From positions 868,001-932,000 of the forward strand of contig NZ_CP031219.1 of the NCBI RefSeq assembly GCF_003346775.1: a stretch of DNA of 64,000 nt, read 5' to 3'. The translations under genes were made by a program, and so were the position numbers. Origin of the DNA: Malaciobacter mytili LMG 24559 (lineage in GTDB: Bacteria > Campylobacterota > Campylobacteria > Campylobacterales > Arcobacteraceae). The notes below the pieces were generated by a model. The model ran no database searches. It was not told where the DNA came from and worked only from the letters and a program-made list of their open reading frames with translations. Positions 25,275-34,583 of the stretch are shown here, in pieces (position 1 is the stretch's first letter; every line of letters starts with the position of its first letter).

Positions 25275-26464
25275 AAGAAAGAATTATTGTAGTTACTGAA
25301 TACTTTTATCCAGAAGAAAGAAATGATGCAATTTTAATAACTAAAATTGTTAAAGCTTTAAATAATACTTCAAATAATGTTGAAGTAATTTGTACTTCTA
25401 ATCTTGGAAATGAAAAAGAATTAGATTTTATTAATGGCAAAGTTCATAGATTAAAAAGTATAGATTTTAAAAGTAAAAATATAATTTTTAGAGTGTTTAA
25501 ACTATTGTTTTTAACTTTTCAATTAATATTAAAATCAATATTTTTTTTAAAGAAAGAAGATAAAGTATTTATTGTTACTAATCCAGTTTTTTTATTACCT
25601 TTTATGGCATTTTTAAAGAAAATAAAAAAATTTGAAATAACTTTACTTGTATATGATGTGTTTCCTGAAAATCTAATAGCAACTAATATTTTAAACCCTA
25701 AAAATATATTTTATAAATTTTTAAAAAAAGTTTATGATTGGTCATATAAAAATATGGATAAGTTAATTGTTATTGGTCGTGATATGCAAGAGTTTATCCA
25801 AAAGAAAGTTGATTATAAAAAAGATATTTTTTTAATTGAAAATTGGTGTGATCATAAGAAAATAATTCCAATGAAAAAAGAAGATAATCCAATTATAAAA
25901 AAATTTAAATTAGAAAATAAAATTGTATTTTCTTTTGTTGGAAATTTTGGTTTAGTTCAAGGTATTGAAAATTTATTAGAAGCAGCATCTTTAGTAAAAA
26001 ATAAAAAGTTTGTATTGCTTTTTATTGGTGATGGGGCAGAGAAAACTAAAATAGAAAAATTTATAAAAAATAATACAAAAAATAATATTATATATGCTGG
26101 TAAATATCCATCAAAAGAAGAAAATATATTTTTAAATGCTTGTGATATTTCAATAGTATCATTAAATAATTCAATGTATGGTTTAGGTGTCCCAAGTAAA
26201 TCTTATTATAATATGGCTGCGCAAAAGCCTTTATTATATGTTGGAGATAAAAATACTGAGATAGGAAAAGTTATTAATGATAATAAAATAGGTTGGACTT
26301 GTACTCCTTCAAATCCTAGTTTATTAGCAAATCTAATAGATGAAATTTGTGAAAATGAAGATAGTCTCATTCAATTAGGAAAAAAATCAAGAGAGACTTT
26401 AATAAAATATTATTCTGAAGAAATTATTCTTAATAAATATATTAGAATATACAATAAGGATTAA
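25271..26464 (+). CDS. GT4-type glycosyltransferase, WbuB-like
   Basis: Probable GT-B retaining transferase of about 397 residues. N-terminal VVTEYFYPEERND and the C-terminal donor block (FSFVGNFGLVQGIENLLEA, FIGDGAEKTKIEKF, then PSKEENIFLNACDISIVSLN, GVPSKSYYNMAAQKPLL) are those of GT4 enzymes. WbuB-type transferases commonly follow fnlABC and add L-FucNAc, so this is a candidate L-FucNAc transferase. Start choice: TTG at 25271 overlaps the fnlC TGA in a TTGA junction with GGAAAAA ten bases upstream; an in-frame TTG at 25259 would only add four residues. It carries no signal peptide and should act on the cytoplasmic face of the membrane. Confidence 0.8.
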   Translation: MKERIIVVTEYFYPEERNDAILITKIVKALNNTSNNVEVICTSNLGNEKELDFINGKVHRLKSIDFKSKNIIFRVFKLLFLTFQLILKSIFFLKKEDKVFIVTNPVFLLPFMAFLKKIKKFEITLLVYDVFPENLIATNILNPKNIFYKFLKKVYDWSYKNMDKLIVIGRDMQEFIQKKVDYKKDIFLIENWCDHKKIIPMKKEDNPIIKKFKLENKIVFSFVGNFGLVQGIENLLEAASLVKNKKFVLLFIGDGAEKTKIEKFIKNNTKNNIIYAGKYPSKEENIFLNACDISIVSLNNSMYGLGVPSKSYYNMAAQKPLLYVGDKNTEIGKVINDNKIGWTCTPSNPSLLANLIDEICENEDSLIQLGKKSRETLIKYYSEEIILNKYIRIYNKD

Positions 26465-26468
26465 AGTT

Positions 26469-27431
26469 ATGTTTTATTTTATTTTGTTTATTTTATCATT
26501 TTTTCTTACATATTTTATAAAAAATTATGCAATTAAAAAATCACTTGTGGCACAAGTAAATGAAAGAAGTTCACATACTGTTCCAACTCCCCATGGCGGA
26601 GGAATTGCAATTGCTATTACTTGGTTTATAGGTTTAGTTTATTTATATTTTAATTCACAAATAGAAACTAATCTTTTTTATGCATTATTAGTAGGTTTTT
26701 TTATAAGTATTGTAAGTTTTTTTGATGATTTATATGAATTAAGTCCTAAATTAAGATTATTAGTACAAGCTTTAGTTGCAATGCTAGGTCTTTATTTTTT
26801 AGGTGGTTTTGAAACTTTAACTTTTGGTTTATTTGATATTTCAAACTTTATTATTACAAATATTTTTGCTTTTTTTATGATAATTTGGTTTATAAACCTT
26901 ACAAATTTTATAGATGGGATAAATGGGTATGTGGGAAGTGAATTTATCTTTTTATCTATTGCAGGTTTTTTACTTTTTGGTGATTCTCTTTTTCTTGTAT
27001 TAGCTATGGCTATTCTTGGGTTTTTATACTGGAATTTTAATAAAGCTAAAATCTTTATGGGAGATGTAGGAAGTACTCTTTTAGGATACAATATAGCTAT
27101 TATTTCTATTTCTTATGCTAATAATGAGCCTTCAAATTTATGGATTTGGATTATTTTGTTTTCTCTTTTTTGGTTTGATGCAACTTTAACACTAATAAGA
27201 AGAAAGATTAATAAAGAAAAACTATCTCAAGCTCATAAAAAACATGCTTATCAAAGGCTTACACAAGCAGGATGGAGTCACTTTAAAGTTACAAATTATT
27301 CAATACTTATAAATATTATACTATTTTTAATAGTATATTTTATTTCAAATATTTTTATAGCTTTTTGCCTTTGTTTAATCTTATTAGTTTTTATAATGAA
27401 ATATATTGATAAAAAAAAGGCTTTTTTATAA
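26469..27431 (+). CDS. WecA/WbpL-type undecaprenyl-phosphate HexNAc-1-P transferase
   Basis: Polyprenyl-phosphate sugar-1-phosphate transferase that starts the repeat unit on undecaprenyl phosphate. About ten membrane helices in 320 residues. Family motifs are all visible: SSHTVPTPHGGGIAIA at 34-49, FFDDLYELSPKLR near 83-95 (the DD pair), NLTNFIDGINGYVGSE near 144-159, NFNKAKIFMGDVGSTLLGY and the cytoplasmic KKHAYQRLTQAGW near 256-268 (HxxxYQR loop of the WbpL/WecA group). Followed by the WbpM-type gene exactly as wbpL-wbpM end P. aeruginosa O-antigen loci; FucNAc-1-P is thus a likely substrate. The five-base gap implies co-transcription with the upstream genes. Confidence 0.9.
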   Translation: MFYFILFILSFFLTYFIKNYAIKKSLVAQVNERSSHTVPTPHGGGIAIAITWFIGLVYLYFNSQIETNLFYALLVGFFISIVSFFDDLYELSPKLRLLVQALVAMLGLYFLGGFETLTFGLFDISNFIITNIFAFFMIIWFINLTNFIDGINGYVGSEFIFLSIAGFLLFGDSLFLVLAMAILGFLYWNFNKAKIFMGDVGSTLLGYNIAIISISYANNEPSNLWIWIILFSLFWFDATLTLIRRKINKEKLSQAHKKHAYQRLTQAGWSHFKVTNYSILINIILFLIVYFISNIFIAFCLCLILLVFIMKYIDKKKAFL

Positions 27432-27494
27432 TATGATATTTTTATGACAAATTAAGTATTATACAGCACTATTATATTAAGGAAAATAACAAAA

Positions 27495-29231
27495 ATGATA
27501 AACTATCTTGATAAAAGAATATTAAATTTTATAGTAATAATAGCTCTTACTATTATTACTTTTTCTTGGACTTTTTTTATATTTAAAATTCCTTTTGAAC
27601 TAGATGTAGTTTTTGCAGTAATTTTTGTAAGAGTTTTATGCTCTTTTTTAATCTTTAAGGATTATTCATTATCTTGGAGTAAATCTACACAAAAAACTTT
27701 TCTTATTAAAAGTATAGTTTATATAATTGCTTTTTGTGTCTATATGCCTTTTTATTATGGAAAAATTAGAATAGCATTTATGGTATCTGAACTTGCATTT
27801 TATCTTTTTGCAATAAATTTTTCTATGTATGCATACTACTATTTATTAAATAGAGGAAAAATACAAAAAACAAAAAATGTTGTAATTTATGGTGCAGGAA
27901 AAGCTGGTATAAAGCTTGAAGAAGAGTTTGAACAAAGTAGTTATAAAGTAAAATATTTTGTAGATGATGATAAGATTTTACAAAAAAGAACAATTGATGC
28001 AGTATATATTTTATCAAAAGAAGAACTAATTAAAAAAATAGGAAAAGATAAGCTTGATTTACTTGTAATTGCAATGCCAAGTGTTCCAAAAGATAGAATA
28101 AAAGAGATTTATGAAGAGTTAAGCTTATATTTTAATGCAATTAAAATTCTACCATCACTGCAAGAAATTCTAAATGAAAAAAGTTTTTCAGATCAATTAA
28201 AAGATATAAGTGTAGAAGATTTACTTGCAAGGCATCCAAAAGACTTAGATAAAAAGCAAATAGAAAAATTTATTAAAAACAAAGTAGTTTTAATAACAGG
28301 TGCTGGTGGAAGTATAGGAAGTGAGATAAGTAGACAATGTAAAAAATTTGGTGCTAAAAAACTTATCTTAGTTGATCATAGTGAATATAATTTATATAAA
28401 ATAACAGAAGAGTTAAACTCTTCAAATGTAGTATCTGTTATGCAAACTGTTAGAAACTTTGGTTTTATAGAAAATACTTTTAAAAAGTATGAACCTCAAA
28501 TAGTTATCCACGCAGCTGCTTACAAGCATGTCCCTTTAGTGGAAGAAAATATTTTAGAAGGTATTTCAAATAATATAATAGGAACTAAAAACTGTATAGA
28601 TTTAGCTATTAAATATAAGGCTGAAAAGTTTGTATTAATTTCAACTGATAAAGCAGTTCGTCCTACAAATGTAATGGGAACTACAAAAAGAATTTGTGAA
28701 TTATATGCTCAAAATGTAAACTCTTTTGATACTGAAATTGTATCTGTAAGATTTGGAAATGTTTTAGGAAGTAGTGGAAGTGTAATTCCAAAATTTAAAG
28801 AGCAAATAAAAAATGGTGGTCCAATTACTGTAACACATCCAGAAATTACAAGATATTTTATGCTAATTCCAGAAGCGTGTGAGCTAGTTTTACAAGCAGC
28901 TTCAATTGGAAAAGGTAATGAACTATTTATTTTAGATATGGGTGAACCAGTTAAGATATATGATTTAGCTAAAAAGATGTGTCAATTAAGTGGTAGAGAA
29001 GATATTAAAATAGAGTTTTGTGGTTTAAGACAAGGAGAAAAACTTTATGAAGAACTTCTTATTAATGATACAGATAAAAAAACAGAATATGACTCTATTA
29101 TGGTAGCAAGTGCTACAAAATACGATATAGCTAAGTTAAATAAAGATATAGAGGAACTTTTAGTTTGTGAAGATAAACTTGCAAAATTAAAAGAGATAGT
29201 TCCTGAGTTTAATCATAATACAAGTAACTAA
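27495..29231 (+). CDS. wbpM: Membrane nucleoside-diphosphate sugar 4,6-dehydratase (WbpM/PglF type)
   Basis: Retaining UDP-GlcNAc 4,6-dehydratase anchored in the inner membrane. Residues 1 to about 125 hold four hydrophobic helices; about 128-240 form a CoA-binding-like domain (VIYGAGKAG); the catalytic SDR domain starts at about 270 with LITGAGGSIGSEI. Its active site reads STDKAVRPTNVMGTTKR, with Met for Tyr as in WbpM and PglF. Length 578 fits PglF/Cj1120c and is a little short of WbpM. It probably supplies the 4-keto sugar for UDP-D-FucNAc or bacillosamine-type sugars, using the DegT aminotransferase at 740 or the acetyltransferase at 8941. A 63-base gap precedes it. Confidence 0.9.
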   Translation: MINYLDKRILNFIVIIALTIITFSWTFFIFKIPFELDVVFAVIFVRVLCSFLIFKDYSLSWSKSTQKTFLIKSIVYIIAFCVYMPFYYGKIRIAFMVSELAFYLFAINFSMYAYYYLLNRGKIQKTKNVVIYGAGKAGIKLEEEFEQSSYKVKYFVDDDKILQKRTIDAVYILSKEELIKKIGKDKLDLLVIAMPSVPKDRIKEIYEELSLYFNAIKILPSLQEILNEKSFSDQLKDISVEDLLARHPKDLDKKQIEKFIKNKVVLITGAGGSIGSEISRQCKKFGAKKLILVDHSEYNLYKITEELNSSNVVSVMQTVRNFGFIENTFKKYEPQIVIHAAAYKHVPLVEENILEGISNNIIGTKNCIDLAIKYKAEKFVLISTDKAVRPTNVMGTTKRICELYAQNVNSFDTEIVSVRFGNVLGSSGSVIPKFKEQIKNGGPITVTHPEITRYFMLIPEACELVLQAASIGKGNELFILDMGEPVKIYDLAKKMCQLSGREDIKIEFCGLRQGEKLYEELLINDTDKKTEYDSIMVASATKYDIAKLNKDIEELLVCEDKLAKLKEIVPEFNHNTSN

Positions 29232-29288
29232 TTTTTATTAATAACTAACTATCAATAATAATTAATATTATTTTTATTTAAAACCTTT

Positions 29289-29294
29289 TATAAT
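29289..29294 (+). promoter_or_regulatory. Candidate -10 element for the pseudopilin gene
   Basis: A TATAAT lies 26 bases before the chosen pseudopilin start at 29320, after a 73-base gap that separates this gene from the polysaccharide locus. The upstream DNA is T-rich with no evident -35. The position suggests a new transcription unit starting here. Confidence 0.45.
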
Positions 29295-29319
29295 TTAAAA
29301 AATTATGAAAGGCTTTACT

Positions 29320-29715
29320 ATGAAACAAGCATTCTCTTTATTAGAACTAGTATTTGTTCTTGTAATTTTGGCTATTATTGGAAGTTTTGCTGTTCCAAAA
29401 TATATGAATACAAGGGATGTTGCAGTTGTAACAACTGTTAAAAGAGATATTACTACAATTGTAAATGCTTTGCAAACTCAATATTTAGCAAGTGGAAGAA
29501 TAGACGATATTTCAAAATTTGTTACAATCAATAATAAAAATTGGAATGTAAATAAAAATAAGATGTGGTATAGTGTTGGTGAAAAAGAGTGTGTCTCTAT
29601 AACTTTAAATGAAAGCCAAGCCACAATAGAAGTTAAGATTAATAAAGATATTGATAAGATTTGTAAAAAATTAAGAGAAGCTGGAGTGAAAGATAGCTTA
29701 TTTGATTTATACTAA
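29320..29715 (+). CDS. Type IV/II prepilin-like protein (pseudopilin)
   Basis: Small secreted pilin-like protein, 131 residues from the start at 29320. The N-terminus MKQAFSLLELVFVLVILAII is a class III signal: a short basic leader, Phe at +1, Glu at +5 and a hydrophobic helix, with Ala rather than Gly at -1. This start is preferred to ATG 29305 because AAAGG at 29308-29312 has a seven-base spacer and the leader is then the normal length. The C-terminal domain (about 30-131) with two cysteines (KECVS, DKICKK) has no enzyme motif. No secretin, ATPase or peptidase gene is nearby, so it is a lone component. Confidence 0.8.
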   Translation: MKQAFSLLELVFVLVILAIIGSFAVPKYMNTRDVAVVTTVKRDITTIVNALQTQYLASGRIDDISKFVTINNKNWNVNKNKMWYSVGEKECVSITLNESQATIEVKINKDIDKICKKLREAGVKDSLFDLY

Positions 29716-29723
29716 GGAAGATT

Positions 29724-30248
29724 ATGCAAAAAGCTTTTTTTATAGATAGAGATGGAGTTATTAATATTGATAAAAACTATGTTTATAAAATAGATGATTT
29801 TGAGTTTATTGAAGGTGTTTTTGATAGTTTTAAATATCTTCAAGAAAAAGGATATAAACTATTTATTATTACAAATCAATCAGGAATTGGAAGAGGGTAT
29901 TATAAAGAAGAAGAGTTTTTAGAACTTACTTCTTGGATGAAACAACAGTTCGATAAAAAGGGCATACAAATAGAAGAAGTAAAATATTGCCCTCATTCTC
30001 CTGAGTCTAATTGTAACTGCCGAAAACCAAAAACTGGTATGATAGATGAGATTTTAAAAAGTTATGATATTGATTTGGAAAACTCATGGCTTATTGGGGA
30101 TAAAGACTCAGATATTAATTGTGCAATAAATGCAGGAATAAAAAACTCTATTCAGGTAAAATCAGGACAAGAATTTGATGAGAAAAAATCACAAGCTACT
30201 TTTATAATAAATAGTATAAAAGAGATTAAAAAAGTAGTAACAATTTAA
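29724..30248 (+). CDS. gmhB: D-glycero-beta-D-manno-heptose-1,7-bisphosphate 7-phosphatase
   Basis: HAD-family phosphatase of the ADP-heptose pathway that removes the 7-phosphate to give heptose-1-phosphate. The DxD motif is DRDGVIN at 8-14 (Asp8 nucleophile, Asp10 acid/base). ITNQSGIGRG near 50-59 supplies the Thr of motif II. The GmhB zinc loop is CPHSPESNCNCRKPKTGM near 93-110. IGDKDSDINCA gives motif III. Length 174 is normal. AAGGAAG precedes the ATG. hldD and hldE, the steps before and after, lie just downstream, though a terminator intervenes. Confidence 0.93.
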   Translation: MQKAFFIDRDGVINIDKNYVYKIDDFEFIEGVFDSFKYLQEKGYKLFIITNQSGIGRGYYKEEEFLELTSWMKQQFDKKGIQIEEVKYCPHSPESNCNCRKPKTGMIDEILKSYDIDLENSWLIGDKDSDINCAINAGIKNSIQVKSGQEFDEKKSQATFIINSIKEIKKVVTI

Positions 30249-30256
30249 TCTCTTTT
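30218..30256 (+). terminator. Intrinsic terminator at the end of gmhB
   Basis: A perfect 13-bp inverted repeat, AAAAGAGATTAAA at 30218-30230 and TTTAATCTCTTTT at 30244-30256, flanks a 13-base loop. The gmhB stop (30246-30248) lies inside the downstream arm, which ends in TTTT. It should separate gmhB transcription from hldD. Confidence 0.65.
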
Positions 30257-30284
30257 CCACTAATAGTACAGCTAAATCTTCCTA

Positions 30285-30306
30285 TTTATTACCTTTTTAT
30301 TACCTT
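30285..30306 (+). repeat. Perfect 11-bp tandem repeat upstream of hldD
   Basis: TTTATTACCTT occurs twice back to back at 30285-30295 and 30296-30306, in the 103-base gap before hldD. The period of about one helical turn puts both copies on the same DNA face. TTTACA at 30305-30310 and TAAAAT at 30326-30331 nearby might be parts of the hldD promoter, with a short 15-base spacer. A regulator site or a chance duplication are both possible. Confidence 0.4.
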
Positions 30307-30363
30307 TACATAATGCTTTTTTGGCTAAAATATTCTACTTTACAAATATGAGTGAGAAATAAA

Positions 30364-31374
30364 ATGAAATATATTGATATAGACTTTAATAATAAAACGA
30401 TTTTAATAACTGGTGCTGCTGGATTTATAGGTTCAAATTTATGTTTTTATTTTCAAGAAAATTTTCCAGAAGCTAAAATTATAGCTTTAGATTGTTTTAG
30501 ATCAGGAGAAACTTTTTCAAATGGAAACCTAAAAAGTTTTGGGCATTTTAAAAATCTTATTGGATTTAAAGGTACTGTAATAAGCGGTGATATAAATGAT
30601 AAAGAGATATTATTAAATTTAGAAAATGAGTATAAATTTGATTATATTTTTCATCAAGCTGCTATTTCAGATACAACTGTTAGTGAACAAGATTTAATGG
30701 TAAAAACAAATGTAAATGCTTATGAAGATTTACTAAAATTGGCAATTAAACATAAAGCAAATATGATTTATGCAAGTTCAGCTGCAACATATGGAGATGC
30801 TTCAAGTCCACAAACTGTTGGTAATGAATCACCAAATAATGTATATGGTTTTAGTAAATTAATGATGGATAATATCACATACTCATATCTTAAAAAAGGT
30901 TTAGATATTTCTATTGTGGGACTTAGATATTTTAATGTATATGGACCAAAAGAGTTTTTTAAAAATAAAACAGCTTCAACAGTAGTTCAATTTGCTCATC
31001 AATTATTAAAAGGGAATGCTCCAAAATTATTTGAAGGAAGTGATAAAATTTTAAGAGATTTTATCTATATTGAAGATGTCATTCAAGCTAATATTAAAGC
31101 TTGTTCTCCTAAAAAAAGTGGAATTTATAATGTGGGAACAGGAAAAGCTAGATCTTTTCAAGATATTGCAGATATTTTACAAAAAGAGTTAGGAACTTCT
31201 TTTCAAACTGAATATATCCCAAATCCTTACATAGGACAATATCAATTTCATACAGAAGCAAATGTACAAGCTTCAAAAGAAGAGTTAGGTTTTGAAGCTA
31301 GATTTGAGCTTGAAGATGGAATTAAAGCTTATATTCCTGAAATAAAAAGGCTATTTGAACAAGAGGTAAAATAG
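30364..31374 (+). CDS. hldD: ADP-L-glycero-D-manno-heptose 6-epimerase
   Basis: Extended SDR enzyme that epimerises ADP-D,D-heptose to the L,D form used in the LPS core. The NADP-binding GAAGFIGSNL lies at about 17-26; YASSAATYGD near 140-149 and YGFSKLMMD near 163-171 carry the Ser and Tyr/Lys catalytic residues; LRYFNVYGPKE is the HldD signature. Start: ATG 30364 with GTGAGAA upstream is preferred over an in-frame GTG at 30352. The length of 336 residues is normal. hldE follows after one base. Confidence 0.93.
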   Translation: MKYIDIDFNNKTILITGAAGFIGSNLCFYFQENFPEAKIIALDCFRSGETFSNGNLKSFGHFKNLIGFKGTVISGDINDKEILLNLENEYKFDYIFHQAAISDTTVSEQDLMVKTNVNAYEDLLKLAIKHKANMIYASSAATYGDASSPQTVGNESPNNVYGFSKLMMDNITYSYLKKGLDISIVGLRYFNVYGPKEFFKNKTASTVVQFAHQLLKGNAPKLFEGSDKILRDFIYIEDVIQANIKACSPKKSGIYNVGTGKARSFQDIADILQKELGTSFQTEYIPNPYIGQYQFHTEANVQASKEELGFEARFELEDGIKAYIPEIKRLFEQEVK

Positions 31375-31375
31375 T

Positions 31376-32803
31376 ATGATAACAATAAATAAAAAACCAA
31401 ATATTTTAGTAATAGGTGATCTTATGATAGATCACTATTTATGGGGAAGTAGTGATAGAATATCTCCTGAAGCACCAGTTCCTGTTGTGGATATAAAAAA
31501 AGAGACAACTGTTTTAGGTGGTGCTGGAAATGTAATAAATAATCTTTTATCTTTAGGCTCACAAGTGGGAGTTATCTCAGTAGTTGGAGATGATGAAGTA
31601 GCAAAAGAGTTGAAATCTATGCTTGATAAAGCAGGGGCAAAGTCTTTTTTAATAGAGCAAAAAGGAAGAAAAACTTCTAAAAAATCAAGAATTATGGCTT
31701 CTCACTCTCAAGTTGTAAGATATGATCATGAAAGTAAAAACTCTATTTCCTTTGAAAGTGAAAAGAAAATCTTTGAAAAATTCCAAGAGCTAATCAATAG
31801 ATATGATATGATACTTTTTTCAGATTATGGAAAAGGTGTCCTAACAAAAGAGTTATCTAAAAAAATAATAGCTTATGCAAAAAATAATAATAAAAAAGTA
31901 ATAGTTGATCCAAAAGGGGAAGATTATTCAAAATATGAGGGTGCATATTTTTTAACTCCAAATAAAAAAGAGGCACAAATTGCTTCAAAAGTTCAAATAG
32001 AAAATCCAGATACATTAAAAAAAGCTTTAGTTGCTTTAAAAACTTGTGCAAATTTACAATACTCTATTATTACTTTAAGTGAGCAAGGAATTGCACTTTT
32101 AAAAGATGATGAGGTAATTATTAGACCAACTGTGGCAAGAGAGGTTTTTGATGTAACAGGTGCAGGAGATACAGTTTTAGCTTCATTAGGATTTGCTTTA
32201 AGTTTAGGAAATGATTTAGTAAGTTCAATAGAGTTTGCAAACTTAGCTGCTGGTGTGGTTGTGGGAAAAATTGGAAGTGCAACAGTAACTTTAGATGAAA
32301 TTGAAGAATATAAATCAAGCTTAAATAAAAGCTCAATTGAGCTTCATATAAAAACTTTTGATGAAATAGAAAAAATAGCAAATAGATTAAGAACTCAAGA
32401 TAAAAAAATAGTTTTTACAAATGGATGTTTTGATATTTTACATAAAGGTCATGTAAGTTATTTAAATGTGGCAAAATCTTTTGGTGATGTGCTAATTTTA
32501 GGTTTAAACTCTGATGAGAGTGTAAAAAGACTAAAAGGAGAAGACAGACCCATAAATACTCAAGAGGATAGAGCTTATATTCTTAGTGCTTTAGAGTGTG
32601 TAGATTATGTGGTAATTTTCAATGAAGATACTCCTTACGAACTAATTTCTAAAGTTAAACCTGATGTACTTGTAAAAGGTGCTGATTATGAAGGTAAAGA
32701 AGTCGTAGGTAGCAATATAGCAAAAGAGACTAAACTTGTAGAGTTTGTAGATGGTAAAAGTACAACAAAAACAATTGAAAAAATTAAAAGTGTAGGAAAA
32801 TAA
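31376..32803 (+). CDS. hldE: Bifunctional heptose-7-phosphate kinase / heptose-1-phosphate adenylyltransferase
   Basis: Carries both flanking steps of the GmhB reaction. Residues 1 to about 315 are a PfkB-family kinase ([30 protein letters not shown]; catalytic [13 protein letters not shown] near 255-267). Residues about 335-475 are a cytidylyltransferase-fold adenylyltransferase ([17 protein letters not shown] near 346-362 with the HxGH motif, and the C-terminal TTKTIEKIK). The full fused form, 475 residues, matches E. coli HldE. It starts one base after hldD and shares a base with apt. Confidence 0.93.
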   Translation: MITINKKPNILVIGDLMIDHYLWGSSDRISPEAPVPVVDIKKETTVLGGAGNVINNLLSLGSQVGVISVVGDDEVAKELKSMLDKAGAKSFLIEQKGRKTSKKSRIMASHSQVVRYDHESKNSISFESEKKIFEKFQELINRYDMILFSDYGKGVLTKELSKKIIAYAKNNNKKVIVDPKGEDYSKYEGAYFLTPNKKEAQIASKVQIENPDTLKKALVALKTCANLQYSIITLSEQGIALLKDDEVIIRPTVAREVFDVTGAGDTVLASLGFALSLGNDLVSSIEFANLAAGVVVGKIGSATVTLDEIEEYKSSLNKSSIELHIKTFDEIEKIANRLRTQDKKIVFTNGCFDILHKGHVSYLNVAKSFGDVLILGLNSDESVKRLKGEDRPINTQEDRAYILSALECVDYVVIFNEDTPYELISKVKPDVLVKGADYEGKEVVGSNIAKETKLVEFVDGKSTTKTIEKIKSVGK

Positions 32804-33351
32804 TGAAAGAATTAACTGCTAAAGATAAAGAGTTTTTATTAAATTCTATTAGAAATATATATGATTTTCCAAAAGAGGGTATCGTTTTTAAAGATATTAC
32901 AACTTTATTAAATAATAAAGAAGCTTTTAATCTTCTAATGACGCATTTAGAAGATAGATATAAAGAGTATAATTTAGATTATGTAGCTGGTATTGATAGT
33001 AGAGGATTTATTTTTGGTGCTGCACTTGCGGATAGACTAAATGTAGGTTTTGTACCTGTTAGAAAAAAAGGAAAACTTCCAGGAACTACGGTTTGTGAAA
33101 AGTATGAGTTAGAGTATGGTTTTGATGAAGTTGAGATACATCTAGATGCTTTTAATGAAAAAAAAGATGCAAGAGTTTTATTAATAGATGATTTAATAGC
33201 AACAGGTGGAACAGCAAACGCAGCAGCTAAACTTATAAAAAATGTAAAAGCTAATCTTGTAGAAGTGTGTTTTTTACTAAATCTTACATTTTTAGATGGT
33301 AAAAAAAGAGTAGAAGAACATGCTAATGTTTACACTATTTTAGATATATAA
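32803..33351 (+). CDS. apt: Adenine phosphoribosyltransferase
   Basis: Type I PRPP transferase converting adenine to AMP in purine salvage. The PRPP motif is [17 protein letters not shown] at about 126-142, and [10 protein letters not shown] near 64-73 and [10 protein letters not shown] near 86-95 are Apt-specific. The length of 182 residues is normal. Its start shares a base with the hldE stop, so it is co-transcribed with heptose synthesis although the pathways are unrelated. Confidence 0.93.
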   Translation: MKELTAKDKEFLLNSIRNIYDFPKEGIVFKDITTLLNNKEAFNLLMTHLEDRYKEYNLDYVAGIDSRGFIFGAALADRLNVGFVPVRKKGKLPGTTVCEKYELEYGFDEVEIHLDAFNEKKDARVLLIDDLIATGGTANAAAKLIKNVKANLVEVCFLLNLTFLDGKKRVEEHANVYTILDI

Positions 33352-33365
33352 AAAAGAGAAAATAA

Positions 33366-34574
33366 ATGAGTGATTATATCCCAAAGATAAGTAAATTTGA
33401 TCCTGATGAAAATGGACATTTTGGTATATTTGGTGGTAGATATGTTCCTGAAACATTGATGCCAATTTTACAGGAACTTGAAACTGAATATAAAAAATAT
33501 AGATTTGATAAAGAGTTCTGGAATGAAGTTAATGCTTTATTAAAAGATTATGTTGGAAGAGAAAATCCATTATATTTTGCAAAAAGCATTTCAGAAGAAA
33601 TAGGTGCAAAAGTATATTTAAAAAGAGAAGATTTAAATCATACAGGTGCTCACAAAGTAAATAATGTAATAGCTCAAGGTTTACTTGCAAAGAAATTAGG
33701 AAAAACTAAGGTTATTGCAGAAACAGGAGCAGGGCAACATGGAGTTGCAACAGCTACGATTGCTGCACTATTAGGATTAGAATGTACTATTTTTATGGGT
33801 GCAAAAGATGTGGCAAGACAAGAGTTAAATGTATTTAGAATGAAACTTCTTGGAGCAAAAGTAATTGCAGTTGAAAGTGGAAGTAAAACTTTAAAAGATG
33901 CAATGAATGATGCCATTAGATACTGGGTTACAAATGCAAGGGATACTTTTTATATAATTGGAACTGTTGCAGGTCCTCATCCATATCCTATGATGGTAAG
34001 AGATTTTCAAGCTATTATTGGTTATGAAGCTAGAAAACAAATTTTAGAAAAAGAGAATAAATTACCTGATTATGTGGTTGCATGTATTGGTGGTGGTTCA
34101 AATGCTATAGGAATGTTTTCTCACTTTTTAGAAGATGAAGAGGTAACTTGTATTGGTATTGAAGCTGGAGGTTTAGGGCTAGATACAAATATGCATGGTT
34201 GTAGTTTAGAAAAAGGAACTCCTGGTGTTTTACATGGGCAATGTTCATATTTACTTCAAGATGAAGATGGACAAGTTTTAGAAGCTCATTCTATTAGTGC
34301 AGGGCTTGATTATCCTGGAATTGGACCAGAACACTCTTTTCATAAAGATAATAAAACTGTAAAGTATGATTCAATAACTGATGAAGAAGCACTAGAGGCT
34401 TTTGTATGGCTAAGTAGAAGTGAGGGAATTATTCCAGCTTTTGAAAGTGCGCATGCAATAGCTTATTTAAAAAAAGCAAAAGAGAAATTAAAAGATAAGA
34501 TAGTAATAGTAAATCTTTCAGGACGTGGTGATAAAGATATGATACAAGCAAAAAGCTTATTAGACTTTGAATAG
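33366..34574 (+). CDS. trpB: Tryptophan synthase beta chain
   Basis: PLP enzyme joining indole and serine. [17 protein letters not shown] at the N-terminus is the TrpB1 signature; Lys97 in GAHKVNN is the Schiff-base lysine; ETGAGQHG near 115-122 holds the catalytic Glu; [10 protein letters not shown] is the phosphate loop; LSGRGDKD near the C-terminus is conserved. The full TrpB1 length (402) implies it needs a TrpA partner, but no trpA or other trp gene is in the window; neighbours are apt and a DedA gene. It has a 14-base gap from apt with AAAGAGAA as a weak ribosome site. Confidence 0.94.
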   Translation: MSDYIPKISKFDPDENGHFGIFGGRYVPETLMPILQELETEYKKYRFDKEFWNEVNALLKDYVGRENPLYFAKSISEEIGAKVYLKREDLNHTGAHKVNNVIAQGLLAKKLGKTKVIAETGAGQHGVATATIAALLGLECTIFMGAKDVARQELNVFRMKLLGAKVIAVESGSKTLKDAMNDAIRYWVTNARDTFYIIGTVAGPHPYPMMVRDFQAIIGYEARKQILEKENKLPDYVVACIGGGSNAIGMFSHFLEDEEVTCIGIEAGGLGLDTNMHGCSLEKGTPGVLHGQCSYLLQDEDGQVLEAHSISAGLDYPGIGPEHSFHKDNKTVKYDSITDEEALEAFVWLSRSEGIIPAFESAHAIAYLKKAKEKLKDKIVIVNLSGRGDKDMIQAKSLLDFE

Positions 34575-34583
34575 GGTGTTTTT

